From contig NZ_SMKA01000013.1 in NCBI RefSeq assembly GCF_004348455.1, positions 1-64,000 on the forward strand: DNA of 64,000 nucleotides, read 5' to 3'. The position numbers were made by a program, and so were the translations under genes. The notes under the pieces are model-generated. The model was not told the origin of the DNA. It saw only the letters and a program-made list of their open reading frames with translations, and made no database searches. Below are positions 1 through 9,309 of the stretch, one piece after another. Each line of letters starts with the position of its first letter. The stretch's first letter is position 1. The stretch is from Kribbella albertanoniae (lineage in GTDB: Bacteria > Actinomycetota > Actinomycetes > Propionibacteriales > Kribbellaceae).

Positions 1-1
1 G

Positions 2-637
2 GGCAAGCAGTTGGGGGACGTGGGCGCGTACGCACGGGACCGGCTGCGGACTGTCACCCGGATCGAGGCCGCCGTCGCCGTACTCGCCCGGCACCTCGCG
101 CACCCGGACCCCCAGGCCATCACAATTGGCGAACTCGGGCCGGCTCAGGCGGGAGAGAGCGAGCAAACCGCAATTGTGATGGCCCCCAGGTTCGGGCAGC
201 TTGAGTCGGCGTGGGGTGCGCGGACGCCGAGCCGGGCGTTGCGGGCCGCGTCGCGGCGGCAGGGGCGGGCATATCTGCGGCTGGCCGAGCGGGTTTGGCC
301 CGACACGCTGCGGTACTTGCCACGGGACGGCGAGATCGCGCGGCCGATCGTGATCGGCGTGATCGGGGCGGTGACCGGGTTGTCGGCCGAGCAGGTGGCA
401 CGACTCGTGGCGTACGACGATGCGCAGACCGTGGTCGCCGCGTCGCTGAAGTTGCTGCCGGTTGATCCGGCCGGTGCGGTCACCTGGCTGGCCGCGTTGC
501 ATGACGACATCGAACGGCTCGTCGACGACGTCGCGCCGCTGACCGACATCGAGAAGATTCCCGCCGGCGGCGCACCACTGATCGATCAGTTCGCCGAGCA
601 GCACGCCATCGAGAGAATGAGGTTGTTCCATGCCTGA
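2..637 (+). CDS. ureF: Urease accessory protein UreF (5' end missing)
   Basis: UreF is a GTPase-regulating chaperone that works with UreD and UreG to insert nickel into urease. The frame is open at the left edge of the window. The visible 211 residues begin inside the family, and roughly 45-50 N-terminal residues are missing compared with the usual length of about 220-260. The helical segment ending in L-K-L-L-P-V and the C-terminal [10 protein letters not shown] are typical of UreF. The gene overlaps ureG by eight bases, so the two are translationally coupled. The order ureF-ureG-ureD is the usual actinobacterial one, with the structural ureABC genes expected just left of the window. Confidence 0.9.
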   Translation, partial: GKQLGDVGAYARDRLRTVTRIEAAVAVLARHLAHPDPQAITIGELGPAQAGESEQTAIVMAPRFGQLESAWGARTPSRALRAASRRQGRAYLRLAERVWPDTLRYLPRDGEIARPIVIGVIGAVTGLSAEQVARLVAYDDAQTVVAASLKLLPVDPAGAVTWLAALHDDIERLVDDVAPLTDIEKIPAGGAPLIDQFAEQHAIERMRLFHA

Positions 638-1367
638 CACGACACAGCCTGAGACCACCAGGACTCGCTCGTTCCGGCTCGGCGTCGCCGGCCCGGTCGG
701 TACGGGGAAGAGTTCGCTGATCGCCACGGTCTGCCGCGAACTCGCCGACGAACTCCGCCTCGGCGTGATCACCAACGACATCTACACCGACGAGGACGCG
801 CGCCTGCTCCGCTCGGCCGGTGTGCTCGACCCGGAGCGGATCCGGGCCGTCGAGACCGGCGCCTGCCCGCACACCGCGATCCGCGACGATGTCACGCCGA
901 ACCTGATCGCCGTCGAGGATCTCGAACGCGACTTCGCACCCCTGGACGTCGTACTGGTCGAATCCGGCGGCGACAATCTGACCGCGACCTTCTCCCCCGC
1001 ACTCGTCGACGCGCAGATCTTCGTGCTCGATGTGGCCGGCGGTGGTGACGTCGCGCGCAAGGGTGGACCGGGCATCGCGCGGGCAGATCTGCTGGTGGTC
1101 AACAAGACCGACCTCGCCCAGTACGTCGGCGTCGACGTACCGCAGATGGTCAAGGACGCCGAGGCCGCCCGCAACGGTAAGCCAGTACTCGCGTTGTCCC
1201 GGCACGACCCGGAATCCGTTGCGGGTCTGAAGGAATGGGTGCTGGCGATGACCAAGATCGTCCGGGACGGCGGTCACACACCGATCGACCCCGGTCCGAT
1301 GGCACCGCATTCACACGTCGACGAGAACGGCGTACTGATCTCGCATACCCATGCCCACTCGCATTGA
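630..1367 (+). CDS. ureG: Urease accessory GTPase UreG
   Basis: UreG is the SIMIBI-class GTPase that drives nickel delivery to apo-urease. The P-loop G-P-V-G-T-G-K-S lies near residues 20-27, a C-P-H metal-binding motif follows in the segment E-T-G-A-C-P-H-T-A, and the N-K-T-D guanine-specificity motif lies near residue 155. At 245 residues it is slightly longer than usual because of a C-terminal tail rich in histidine (H-S-H and H-T-H-A-H-S-H), a likely nickel store. Such tails are more often found at the N terminus of UreG or in HypB. The ATG start overlaps ureF, and the 3' end overlaps ureD by 17 bases. Confidence 0.96.
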   Translation: MPDTTQPETTRTRSFRLGVAGPVGTGKSSLIATVCRELADELRLGVITNDIYTDEDARLLRSAGVLDPERIRAVETGACPHTAIRDDVTPNLIAVEDLERDFAPLDVVLVESGGDNLTATFSPALVDAQIFVLDVAGGGDVARKGGPGIARADLLVVNKTDLAQYVGVDVPQMVKDAEAARNGKPVLALSRHDPESVAGLKEWVLAMTKIVRDGGHTPIDPGPMAPHSHVDENGVLISHTHAHSH

Positions 1368-2040
1368 GGTCGTCGCCGACCCGGTTCGCGACCGCTGTGT
1401 GCTGATCACGGATCACCTGTCACCGCGGCGGCTCCCCGGACCGCCCGGCGTCGTACGGGTCGCTCTGGTGGCGGCCGGTGCGCTGCTGCTTGCCGGGGAT
1501 CAGGTGCGGATCGAGGTCGTGGTGTCGGGACCGATCCGGCTCGAGATCGTCGAGACGGCCGGGACGGTCGCGTACGCGATGCGCGGTTCGTCGGCGCGAT
1601 GGGACGTGGAGATCGAGCTGATCGACGGCGCGAGCCTGCAGTGGTACGGCGAACCGTTCGTGGTCGCCGCGGAGGCCGACGTCACCCGATCCACGACCGT
1701 GCGCCTGGAGCCGGGGTGCACGGCCGAGATCCGGGAGTCGCTCGTCCTTGGCCGGTACGGCGAAATCGGCGGCACGTTGCATACCCAGACTCGCGCGTGG
1801 ATGGGGCCGGAACTGTTGCTGGCCGAGGACCTCGACCTCAGTCCGGAGAACCGCACCGGCTGGGCGATTCTCGGTCAGGCCCGCTGCCTCGACACCGTGA
1901 CCACGCTCGGCCACCGTCTACCCGAGGCCCCGCACACCCTCCAGTTGGAAGGCAGCGGCTCAATCGCTCGCCGACTGGTTCATCAGCAACACGAGAGCGA
2001 CCTCGGCCGAACGCGGATGCGGACGCCAGCCACTGACTAA
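1351..2040 (+). CDS. ureD: Urease accessory protein UreD (UreH)
   Basis: UreD is the scaffold that binds apo-urease and recruits UreF and UreG during nickel activation. The 229-residue protein is predicted to be rich in beta strands. It carries family segments such as W-Y-G-E-P-F near residue 96 and the R-E-S-L-V-L-G-R motif near residue 130, and it is close to the short actinobacterial UreD length. It starts inside the 3' end of ureG, which points to translational coupling. It is the last gene of the urease operon, since the 132 bases that follow hold no further urease gene. Confidence 0.88.
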   Translation: MPTRIEVVADPVRDRCVLITDHLSPRRLPGPPGVVRVALVAAGALLLAGDQVRIEVVVSGPIRLEIVETAGTVAYAMRGSSARWDVEIELIDGASLQWYGEPFVVAAEADVTRSTTVRLEPGCTAEIRESLVLGRYGEIGGTLHTQTRAWMGPELLLAEDLDLSPENRTGWAILGQARCLDTVTTLGHRLPEAPHTLQLEGSGSIARRLVHQQHESDLGRTRMRTPATD

Positions 2041-2172
2041 CATCCCCGGACGCCGTCACCCGCGCCTCCGCTGAGCGTGGATCCACCGCGGGTAGACGAG
2101 TTGATCAGTGGTGGCGGTCCGCGTCGTGCGCAAAGCGGGCGGTGGCGGGGCAGGCCGCTCTAGGATCGGCGG

Positions 2173-2817
2173 GTGCGCACACTTGATTCGGAGGCCGCGT
2201 TCGACCTTGCGGTTGAGCTGGCGACCAGTGGTGAACGGCGGATCCTCGGGATCTGTGGGGCGCCTGCGGCCGGGAAGTCGACGTTCGCGGAGCAGCTCGC
2301 GGAGCGCCTGACCAAGGCGGGCCACGGGGTCGCGTTGGTACCGATGGACGGGTACCACCTGGCGCAGGCCGTGCTTGACGAGCTCGGCCTGGCAGCGGTG
2401 AAGGGCGCACCACACACCTTCGACGGGTACGGTTTTGTTGCCTTGCTCAAAAGGTTGAAAGAGGCACCCACCGAGCAGATCTGGGCGCCGCGATTCGACC
2501 GCGGGCTTGAGGATTCAATTGCCGCCAGCATCGGAGTTGCACCGGAGGTCAGCCTGGTCGTGACCGAGGGCAACTACCTACTGCTCGACCAGATGCCGTG
2601 GGCAACCATCCGCACAGTGCTCGATCAGTGCTGGTACGTCGAGGTGCCCGAGGAACTGCGGCATCAGCGGCTCGAGGCCCGGCACATGCAGTTCGGCCGC
2701 ACTCAGGCGGAGGCCCACGAACGCACCTTCGGCAGCGACGAACGCAACGCCCAGCTGATCGCCGCGACCGCCAAGTCCGCCGACGCGATCGTGGAACTCA
2801 GCCAACCCGTTCGATGA
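2173..2817 (+). CDS. P-loop nucleoside/nucleotide kinase family protein (uridine kinase/PRK-like)
   Basis: This 214-residue protein belongs to the phosphoribulokinase/uridine kinase/pantothenate kinase fold group. The Walker A motif G-A-P-A-A-G-K-S-T is near residues 34-42. The P-M-D-G-Y-H-L acidic motif that follows and the late R-H-Q-R-L-E-A-R lid segment are characteristic of this group. The true substrate cannot be read from sequence: related proteins phosphorylate fructose derivatives, pantothenate or nucleosides. Translation starts at a GTG seven bases after a TAGGAT sequence that could be a -10 hexamer, so the message may be nearly leaderless. Its 3' end overlaps the convergent TetR gene by 20 bases. 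Confidence 0.8.
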   Translation: MRTLDSEAAFDLAVELATSGERRILGICGAPAAGKSTFAEQLAERLTKAGHGVALVPMDGYHLAQAVLDELGLAAVKGAPHTFDGYGFVALLKRLKEAPTEQIWAPRFDRGLEDSIAASIGVAPEVSLVVTEGNYLLLDQMPWATIRTVLDQCWYVEVPEELRHQRLEARHMQFGRTQAEAHERTFGSDERNAQLIAATAKSADAIVELSQPVR

Positions 2818-3532
2818 AGGCGGCAACACCATCCAGGTAGAGCTGCAGACCGAAGTCGAAGTCCTGGTCACTCTCCTGCTCGAAGTCCCCCACCTCGTCG
2901 AAGACACCAGCATCCAGCACCCGCGCCAGCGCAGGCATCTGCTTCGGATCGATCACCCGAGCCAGCGTCGCGCCGTACTGGCGGAAGACGTCCGGGTTGT
3001 CGGCGAACCCTGCCGCCAGGTCCATCGCCATCCGCATCTCGCCCTGGACGTACGTGATCAAGCCCATCGCGATGCCGACCTTGGCCTCCTCTGGCAGCCC
3101 GGTGCCGGCCAGCGCTCCGAGCGCGGCGTCGAACCAGGCGAGGTTGTTCGGTCCGGCCGGCGGCCCGGAGATCGGCAGCTTCGCGTACCAGCTGTGCTTG
3201 CGGACCGCGGTCATCACGCCGTCGGCCCAGAACGTCAGCCCGGTCCGCCAATCGACATCGGCCGGTAGCGGCTCGGGGCGCTCGAGCGCCGCGTCCGACA
3301 TCAGTATGAGCAGCTCGTCCTTGCTCTTCACGTGCCGGTAGAGCGCCATCGTCGAGTTGCCGAGCCGCTCGGCGACCCGTGCCATCGAGACGGCGGCCAG
3401 GTCGTTCTCCTCGTCGGCAATCTCGATCGCGGCCCGGACGATGTCGTCGAGGCTCAGCGTCGGCTTCGGCCCGCGCCGCGGCGTCTCCCGCAGTCTCCAC
3501 ATCAGGGCCACGTCGGGCGGCAGTTCGTCCAC
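2798..3532 (-). CDS. TetR/AcrR family transcriptional regulator
   Basis: This 244-residue repressor has an N-terminal helix-turn-helix (about residues 24-70, with the segment V-A-E-R-L-G-N-S-T-M-A-L-Y-R-H-V) and a larger C-terminal ligand domain of the TetR_C_1 type (W-F-D-A-A-L-G-A-L). It is transcribed away from a DrrAB-like ABC exporter whose promoter region carries a strong nested palindrome, so it very likely represses that exporter and responds to an exported compound. About 17 residues precede the usual TetR start, and an internal start cannot be excluded. Confidence 0.9.
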   Translation of the reverse strand: MDELPPDVALMWRLRETPRRGPKPTLSLDDIVRAAIEIADEENDLAAVSMARVAERLGNSTMALYRHVKSKDELLILMSDAALERPEPLPADVDWRTGLTFWADGVMTAVRKHSWYAKLPISGPPAGPNNLAWFDAALGALAGTGLPEEAKVGIAMGLITYVQGEMRMAMDLAAGFADNPDVFRQYGATLARVIDPKQMPALARVLDAGVFDEVGDFEQESDQDFDFGLQLYLDGVAAFIERVG

Positions 3533-3560
3533 GACCTCAGTCTAGGGCTTGCGCGACACC

Positions 3561-3602
3561 ACTGCGTACCTGCTACGCTATTTAGCGTAGTCCATACGCA
3601 GT
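3561..3602. promoter_or_regulatory. Nested TetR operator between regulator and exporter
   Basis: A 42-base region holds two concentric perfect inverted repeats. The inner arms are CTACGCTA (3573-3580) and TAGCGTAG (3583-3590). The outer arms are ACTGCGTA (3561-3568) and TACGCAGT (3595-3602). Read as half-sites, GCGTA/TACGC recurs four times at steps of 10-11 bases, one face of the helix, which suits two TetR dimers bound side by side. It ends just before the ribosome binding site AAGGAGG of the exporter ATPase at 3615. The assignment to the adjacent TetR protein is inferred from position. Confidence 0.75.
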
Positions 3603-3614
3603 AAGGAGGGGATC

Positions 3615-4514
<900 letters not shown>

Positions 4515-4523
4515 GAGCTGCAC

Positions 4524-5297
4524 ATGTCACACCAGAGTGTTGCCGCCGCACTGTCGGACACGGCGACCATGATCGACCGCAGTGTGCGACTAGCCCGCCG
4601 CAACGTGGACACGCTGTTCGCAGCGATCCTGCTTCCGCTACTGATGATGGCGCTGTTCGTGTACGTGTTCGGCGGTGCCATCAGCACCGGCACGCAGTAC
4701 GTGAACTACGTCGTCCCGGGCATCCTGCTGCTCACCACCGGGTACGGCGCCGCGTCCACTGCCATGGCCGTCGCGGACGACATGAACACCGGCATGATCG
4801 ACCGTCTGCGCTCACTGCCGATCCGCAGCGTCGCAGTGCTCACCGGCCACGTCGCAGCGAGCGTGGCGCGCAATGCGACGGCGACCGCGATCGTCGTACT
4901 GGCTGCACTCGCCATGGGCTTCCGGCCGAACGCCGGCGTCGGCGACTGGCTCGCTGCGATCGGACTGCTGCTTCTGTACGTCGTTGCGCTGTCATGGCTG
5001 GCTGCTGGACTCGGTGTGATCGCGCGGTCGGTGGAGTCGGCCAGCACGTTGAGTTTCTTCATGCTGTTCCTGCCCTACCTCAGTAGCGCGTTCGTACCGC
5101 CGGAGACGATGCCGGCGTGGTTGCGGCCGGTCAGTACGCACCAGCCGATCACTCCGGTGATCGAAACGGTACGGGGTTTTCTGACCGGCGCACCGGTTGG
5201 AAACAACGGCATCCGCGCACTCCTCTGGTGCTGTGGTCTACTCCTGTTCTCGGTCGTGCTCGCGACTTCGCTGTACCGGAAGCGGACTCGCCGTTGA
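4524..5297 (+). CDS. ABC-2 type exporter permease (DrrB-like)
   Basis: This 257-residue integral membrane protein is the partner of the preceding ATPase. About six hydrophobic segments are visible, the first near residues 30-50 (L-F-A-A-I-L-L-P-L-L-M-M-A-L-F-V) and the last near residues 230-250. The ABC-2 family motif is present as V-P-P-E-T-M-P-A-W-L-R near residues 192-202, followed by Q-P-I-T-P. It sits in the same operon, so TetR control should cover it. A hairpin about 140 bases downstream probably ends the transcript. Confidence 0.9.
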   Translation: MSHQSVAAALSDTATMIDRSVRLARRNVDTLFAAILLPLLMMALFVYVFGGAISTGTQYVNYVVPGILLLTTGYGAASTAMAVADDMNTGMIDRLRSLPIRSVAVLTGHVAASVARNATATAIVVLAALAMGFRPNAGVGDWLAAIGLLLLYVVALSWLAAGLGVIARSVESASTLSFFMLFLPYLSSAFVPPETMPAWLRPVSTHQPITPVIETVRGFLTGAPVGNNGIRALLWCCGLLLFSVVLATSLYRKRTRR

Positions 5298-5433
5298 GCG
5301 CACGAAACGCACCGCTCAGCGGACAGCTTTTCGAGAAGCAGCGAAATGGTTCGGACATGACCCCGCCAAATTGTTAATGTCCAAGTCCCCCCCAACGTGT
5401 GGAGGTCCCACTCCCCCCGGGACCCACACGGAC

Positions 5434-5462
5434 AAGCGCCCCGGTCATCGACCGGGGCGCTT
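5434..5462. terminator. Rho-independent-type terminator hairpin
   Basis: A perfect 12-base-pair stem AAGCGCCCCGGT/ACCGGGGCGCTT encloses the five-base loop CATCG and is followed on the plus strand by CGTTTTAC. It lies between the convergent ABC exporter operon and the P450 gene and probably serves both. The 136 bases between the permease stop and the hairpin hold no convincing gene. Confidence 0.8.
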
Positions 5463-5486
5463 CGTTTTACCCAACCTTCACAAGTC

Positions 5487-6644
5487 CTACCCAACCTTTA
5501 CAGGCAGTCCGGTCAGACCGCGGGTGCGGATGGTGTCCCGCCACCGCAGCTCCGACTGCGGTACGGCGAGGGTGAGACCCGGTGCGTGGTCGAGTAGCGC
5601 GTCGATCGCTATCGCCACCTCCACCCGAGCGAGTGGTGCGCCGAGGCAGTAGTGGATGCCGTGGCCCAGTGCGAGCTGTCCACCGGCCGCCCGGTCGAGG
5701 TCGAACCGGTCCGCGTCCGGGAAGCGGTCGGCGTCCCGGTTCGCCGAAGCGAGTCCCAGCAGCACGGTCTCCCCTGCCGGGATCACCACACCGCCGATCT
5801 CGAGGTCCTCTAGCGGGAAGCGGCGGATGGCGAGCGGCGCAGGGCCGTCGTACCGCATCACCTCCTCGATCGCAGCCGGGAGCAGTGAGCGATCCGCGCG
5901 CACGCGCTCCCAGCGGCTGCGGTCGTCCAGCAACGCCAGAGTGGTGTTGCCGATCAGATGCACCACGTTCTCGTAGCCGGCGAACAGGATGAGGAAGACC
6001 AGCGACGTGAGCTCGTCGTCGCTCAACTGGTCCTCCTGGTCGCGTGCTGCGATCAGGTCACTGATCAGGTCGTCGGCCGGCGCCGACCGCTTCGCCTCGA
6101 TCAGTCCGGCGAAGAAGCGGAGCATGGCGCCGATTGCGGCGCGTGCCTCGTCCGGTCCGGGCGGCGTCAGCATGGTGTCGGTCCAGGACCGGAAGTCGGG
6201 CCGCGCTTCGACCGGTACGCCGAGCAGGTCGCAGATGACCGTGATCGGCAGCGGTGCGGCGTACTCCGGGACCAGGTCGGCCGCACCGCGCGCAGTGATC
6301 GGTTCCAGCAGGACATCCGCCGTACGACGGATCGGGCCGCGCAGTGCCTCGATCCGGCCGGCTGTGAACGCCTTGGTGACCAGTGTGCGGATCCGGGTGT
6401 GGTCAGGCGGGTCCATGTTGAGCAGGTTGGCGTCCAGCGCCGGCGGGAGGCTCAGACCGCGGTAGTTGCCGGGGAGCGCGTTGCGCTTGTCCACGGACAG
6501 ACGCGGATCCGCGAGCGCGCGGCGGACGTCGTCGTACCGGGTGACGAGCCAGGACGGGCTGCCGTCCGGGCCGGCGATGCGGTGCACCGGTCCGGCGGTG
6601 CGGAGTGCGGCGTAGGCGGCGTACGGGTCGGCGGTGTCGATCAC
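5487..6644 (-). CDS. Cytochrome P450
   Basis: This 385-residue soluble bacterial P450 is a haem-thiolate monooxygenase that needs ferredoxin partners not present nearby. The haem-ligand motif G-H-G-I-H-Y-C-L-G-A-P-L-A-R is near residues 324-337. The K-helix E-E-V-M-R has the E-x-x-R pair, and N-M-D-P-P-D-H-T-R is the conserved C-helix region. In the I-helix the usual A-G-x-E-T reads A-G-Y-E-N, with asparagine in place of the threonine that normally assists oxygen activation. Some natural P450s carry such changes and remain active. It is a single-gene unit, and its substrate is unknown. Confidence 0.95.
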   Translation of the reverse strand: MIDTADPYAAYAALRTAGPVHRIAGPDGSPSWLVTRYDDVRRALADPRLSVDKRNALPGNYRGLSLPPALDANLLNMDPPDHTRIRTLVTKAFTAGRIEALRGPIRRTADVLLEPITARGAADLVPEYAAPLPITVICDLLGVPVEARPDFRSWTDTMLTPPGPDEARAAIGAMLRFFAGLIEAKRSAPADDLISDLIAARDQEDQLSDDELTSLVFLILFAGYENVVHLIGNTTLALLDDRSRWERVRADRSLLPAAIEEVMRYDGPAPLAIRRFPLEDLEIGGVVIPAGETVLLGLASANRDADRFPDADRFDLDRAAGGQLALGHGIHYCLGAPLARVEVAIAIDALLDHAPGLTLAVPQSELRWRDTIRTRGLTGLPVKVG

Positions 6645-6729
6645 TGTTTCAAATTAGTCGAGTGGAGGTGTCAAATTCCGGGGTGCTGATCCGACGTACC
6701 AGTAAGAGCAACCAGAGGAGAGGGTCAGG

Positions 6730-6906
6730 ATGAACGCCACCACCACCATGATCATCACCATGCTGGCCGAGGGAAACCCGGTCTGGTACGTCGCAGCGAT
6801 GGTGAACATGCGCAGTCACGACGTCTACGAGATCGGCCACGCCGCCGGTTACCCCGACAAGACCAAGCTGCGGTGCGCACTGCTCGCCGCCCGCCATGCC
6901 GCATAG
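6730..6906 (+). CDS. Small conserved-looking 58-residue protein
   Basis: A 58-codon frame starts with ATG after a purine-rich AGGAGAGGGTCAGG site and ends with TAG nine bases before the next gene. The product is compact and coherent: an M-L-A-E-G-N-P-V-W-Y-V-A-A-M helix, then S-H-D-V-Y-E-I-G-H-A-A-G-Y-P-D-K-T-K-L-R. The second half resembles a helix-turn-helix recognition unit of the kind seen in small phage or actinobacterial proteins. I do not recognise a named family. It may be co-transcribed with the racemase-family gene. Confidence 0.6.
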   Translation: MNATTTMIITMLAEGNPVWYVAAMVNMRSHDVYEIGHAAGYPDKTKLRCALLAARHAA

Positions 6907-6915
6907 GCTGCCCGT

Positions 6916-7884
6916 GTGGAGCCTGTGAGCGTTGTTGACTATCACACCGCTGGAGAGCCGTTCCGTATCGTCACTGCTGGCGGTCCGGTGGTTCCTGGCC
7001 CCACTGTGGCGGAGCGTCGGCTGACAGCACAGTCCACTCCGGAGATCGACGCCGTACGGCTGTTGCTGGTGAATGAGCCGCGTGGGCACGCGGACATGTA
7101 CGGGTGCTTCGTCGTACCGCCGGATGACGCAGGTGCTCATTTCGGGGTGCTGTTCTGGCACAAGGACGGCTACTCGACCGCATGTGGGCACGGCACGATC
7201 GCCTTGGGTGTCTGGGCAGTCGAGAGCGGCCTGGTCCCCGCTGCACCGGATGGCGAGACCGAGGTGGTCATCGACGTACCGTCTGGGCGAGTGACGGCGC
7301 AGGTGACGTGTGCCGGCGGCAGAGTGGTCGGTGTGGCGTTCCAGAACGTCGCCTCGTTCGTACTGGCTCGTTCTGTGCCGGTGGCGGGTGTGGTCGCGGA
7401 CATCAGCTTCGGGGGCGCCTTCTATGCCTCAGTACCCGCGTCGTCAGTCGGTCTGACCGTCACACCGGACTGCTACACCGAGCTGATCAAAATCGGCCGC
7501 CAGATCAAGTGGGACCTGAACGACGCGGCAGTCCACCCGACCGACCCGCGCCTGAACGGCCTCTACGGCACGATCCTGTACGACGACCTCGGACCACTGC
7601 ACCAGCGCAACGTAGCCGTCTTCGCCGACGGCCAGGTCGACCGCTCGCCCTGCGGCTCCGGCACCTCCGCCCGCCTCGCCCTCCTGCACGCCGACGGCCT
7701 GCTACCGCCCGGCACTGCCCTGCTGCACGAATCCATCGTCGGTACGACGTTCCGCGGCCGCGTGCTGTCCGAAACCCCCGCTGGCGTCCTCACCGAGGTC
7801 TCCGGCACCGCCCACCGCACCGGCACCTCCACCTTCACCCTCGACCCGCACGACCCCCTCGGCACCGGATTCACCCTGCGCTAA
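6916..7884 (+). CDS. Proline racemase / 4-hydroxyproline epimerase family enzyme
   Basis: The 322-residue protein belongs to the cofactor-independent proline racemase family, which moves the alpha proton of proline, 4-hydroxyproline or related imino acids between two cysteines. Both acid/base cysteines are visible: S-T-A-C-G-H-G near residue 93 and D-R-S-P-C-G-S-G-T near residue 245. This argues for a racemase or epimerase and against a trans-3-hydroxyproline dehydratase, in which the first cysteine is threonine. The start is taken as GTG at 6916, and a GTG three codons later is an alternative. Confidence 0.9.
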   Translation: MEPVSVVDYHTAGEPFRIVTAGGPVVPGPTVAERRLTAQSTPEIDAVRLLLVNEPRGHADMYGCFVVPPDDAGAHFGVLFWHKDGYSTACGHGTIALGVWAVESGLVPAAPDGETEVVIDVPSGRVTAQVTCAGGRVVGVAFQNVASFVLARSVPVAGVVADISFGGAFYASVPASSVGLTVTPDCYTELIKIGRQIKWDLNDAAVHPTDPRLNGLYGTILYDDLGPLHQRNVAVFADGQVDRSPCGSGTSARLALLHADGLLPPGTALLHESIVGTTFRGRVLSETPAGVLTEVSGTAHRTGTSTFTLDPHDPLGTGFTLR

Positions 7885-7893
7885 CGTCGGTCC

Positions 7894-8217
7894 ATGATCT
7901 TCATCACCGCGAAGTTCCGCGTGAAGCCCGAGCACGCCGAGGACTGGCCCGCCATCACCGCCGACTTCACCGCAGCCACCCGCGCCGAGCCCGGCTGCCT
8001 CTGGTACGACTGGTCCCGCTCCCTCGACGACGACAACGAGTACGTCCTGGTCGAAGCCTTCGCCGACGACGAAGCCGCCACCGCCCACGTCACCTCCGAC
8101 CACTTCAAAACCGCCCAGCACCACCTCCCGCCGCACCTGGTCGAAACGCCGCGCATCGTCAACTTCAAGGTGCCACAGGACGACTGGTCCGAACTGGGCG
8201 AGCTCGCTGTCAAGTAG
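7894..8217 (+). CDS. Antibiotic biosynthesis monooxygenase (ABM) domain protein
   Basis: This single-domain, 107-residue ferredoxin-like (dimeric alpha/beta barrel) protein of the ABM/YgiN type has a typical start M-I-F-I-T-A-K-F-R-V-K-P-E-H and the central segment E-P-G-C-L-W-Y-D-W-S. Members include quinol monooxygenases and many proteins of unknown function. It begins nine bases after the racemase-family gene and so is probably in the same transcript. No active-site assignment can be made from sequence. Confidence 0.85.
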   Translation: MIFITAKFRVKPEHAEDWPAITADFTAATRAEPGCLWYDWSRSLDDDNEYVLVEAFADDEAATAHVTSDHFKTAQHHLPPHLVETPRIVNFKVPQDDWSELGELAVK

Positions 8218-8228
8218 CTGACGATCTG

Positions 8229-9008
8229 ATGATCGTTGCTTCACTCAACACGCGGGGGATGCCGCTGCGCGGTTCGCGGCTCGGCGAGCGGTACGCCGCG
8301 ATCGGTGCGGTGTTCGAAGCGTCCGACGTTGACGTGGTGAACTTCCAGGAGGTTCTGACGTACTACCACCTCCGCCAACTGGTGCGGGCGATGCCGTCGT
8401 ACCGGTTCGCCAGCTACCGGAGGTCGGCGGCCGGCCCGGCGGGCGGACTGCTGACGCTGTCGCGTACGCCGATCGCCCGGACCGGCTACCGGCGTTTCCC
8501 GATGCCCGTCGCGGCGGATGCGGCTGGCCTCCCCCGGCTGTCCCGGCTGAAGGCGTCGCTGAAGGGGGTACTGCTGACAAGCCTCCCGGGTGTCACCGTC
8601 GCCAACACTCACCTACTGGCCAATTTCGACGGCGACTGGTCCGAGACAAACCGCTACTACCGCCTGCACCAAGGGCAGCTCGCAGCACTCGGCCGAACGG
8701 TCGCGAGCATCGACGTACCAGTGATCCTGTCCGGTGACTTCAACATCGCGCGGGACAGCAGCCTGTACGGCGACTTCATCCGCGACACCGGTCTGGTCGA
8801 TGCGTTCGGGGCCGACTGTCCGCCGACCTTCCACGCGTCGTACCTGCACTCCAACCAGACAGCGCACTGCATCGACTTCCTACTGCTGTCCGATCCGTCG
8901 ATCACCATCGAGGCCGCGCAGCTCACCTTCACCGAGCAACTGCCGATGCCGGGCGGCCCCGACTACCTGACCGACCACCTCGGCCTACAGGTCAGCCTGG
9001 CGCTCTAG
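8229..9008 (+). CDS. Endonuclease/exonuclease/phosphatase (EEP) family hydrolase
   Basis: The gene is taken to start at the ATG at 8229, 11 bases after the previous stop, giving 259 residues. The same frame is open much further upstream, but only as a shadow of the racemase gene. Family motifs are in order: S-L-N-T-R-G near the N terminus, N-F-Q-E-V with the metal-binding glutamate, A-N-T-H-L-L, S-G-D-F-N with the catalytic Asp-Asn pair, and T-D-H-L-G-L near the C terminus. It could be a nuclease, sphingomyelinase-like or phosphatase enzyme. No signal peptide is visible. Confidence 0.88.
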   Translation: MIVASLNTRGMPLRGSRLGERYAAIGAVFEASDVDVVNFQEVLTYYHLRQLVRAMPSYRFASYRRSAAGPAGGLLTLSRTPIARTGYRRFPMPVAADAAGLPRLSRLKASLKGVLLTSLPGVTVANTHLLANFDGDWSETNRYYRLHQGQLAALGRTVASIDVPVILSGDFNIARDSSLYGDFIRDTGLVDAFGADCPPTFHASYLHSNQTAHCIDFLLLSDPSITIEAAQLTFTEQLPMPGGPDYLTDHLGLQVSLAL

Positions 9009-9027
9009 CGGTTTCGCTTCCAGCGCG

Positions 9028-9201
9028 ACCATCGCCTGGCGGATGGCACACCTGAGCGTCGTCTTCGCATCGACGGGCGGCCTCGGCCGCACACCTGTCA
9101 CCGAGTCGACCTATCCGTACGCCGGTACGGCGCGGGAGGCGTTGAGCCGGCTCGACGCCGAGATCTGCCTGCTGCGGGATCTCTACCTGCAGAAGATGTG
9201 A
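9028..9201 (+). pseudogene. C-terminal remnant of a DinB/DUF664-type protein
   Basis: An open stretch of 57 codons ending in TGA reads T-I-A-W-R-M-A-H-L-S-V-V-F, a typical internal DinB-family segment, and closes with L-R-D-L-Y-L-Q-K-M. There is no start codon or ribosome site in a sensible place and no N-terminal four-helix part, so this is probably an internally deleted gene. A natural gene with an unusual start is much less likely. Confidence 0.5.
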
Positions 9202-9219
9202 CGGAACACGGCTGGCTTT

Positions 9220-9238
9220 TAAGGTAAGGGTTACCTAA
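9220..9238. promoter_or_regulatory. Iron box (IdeR/DmdR1-type) upstream of siderophore uptake operon
   Basis: The 19-base sequence TAAGGTAAGGGTTACCTAA is a near-perfect dyad with arms TAAGGTAA/TTACCTAA. It matches the actinobacterial iron-repressor consensus TTAGGTTAGGCTAACCTAA at most positions. It lies 72 bases before the substrate-binding protein gene and should repress the uptake-NRPS1-SIP operon when iron is plentiful. Confidence 0.85.
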
Positions 9239-9309
9239 TATGACGCGAGGGTCCGAGCGTCGATGGAGCGCGGCCTAGTCTCCCTGCAGCTGAAAGAAAG
9301 AGCACAGCC

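Noticed and set aside
5377-5652. Short plus-strand frame M-S-K-S-P-P-T-C-G across the terminator
   Set aside because: It runs through the terminator hairpin into antisense P450 sequence and has proline/arginine-rich, non-protein-like composition.
7182-8228. Long plus-strand open frame continuous with the EEP hydrolase gene
   Set aside because: The upstream part is arginine/proline-rich and lies out of frame over the racemase-family gene; the real gene starts at ATG 8229.
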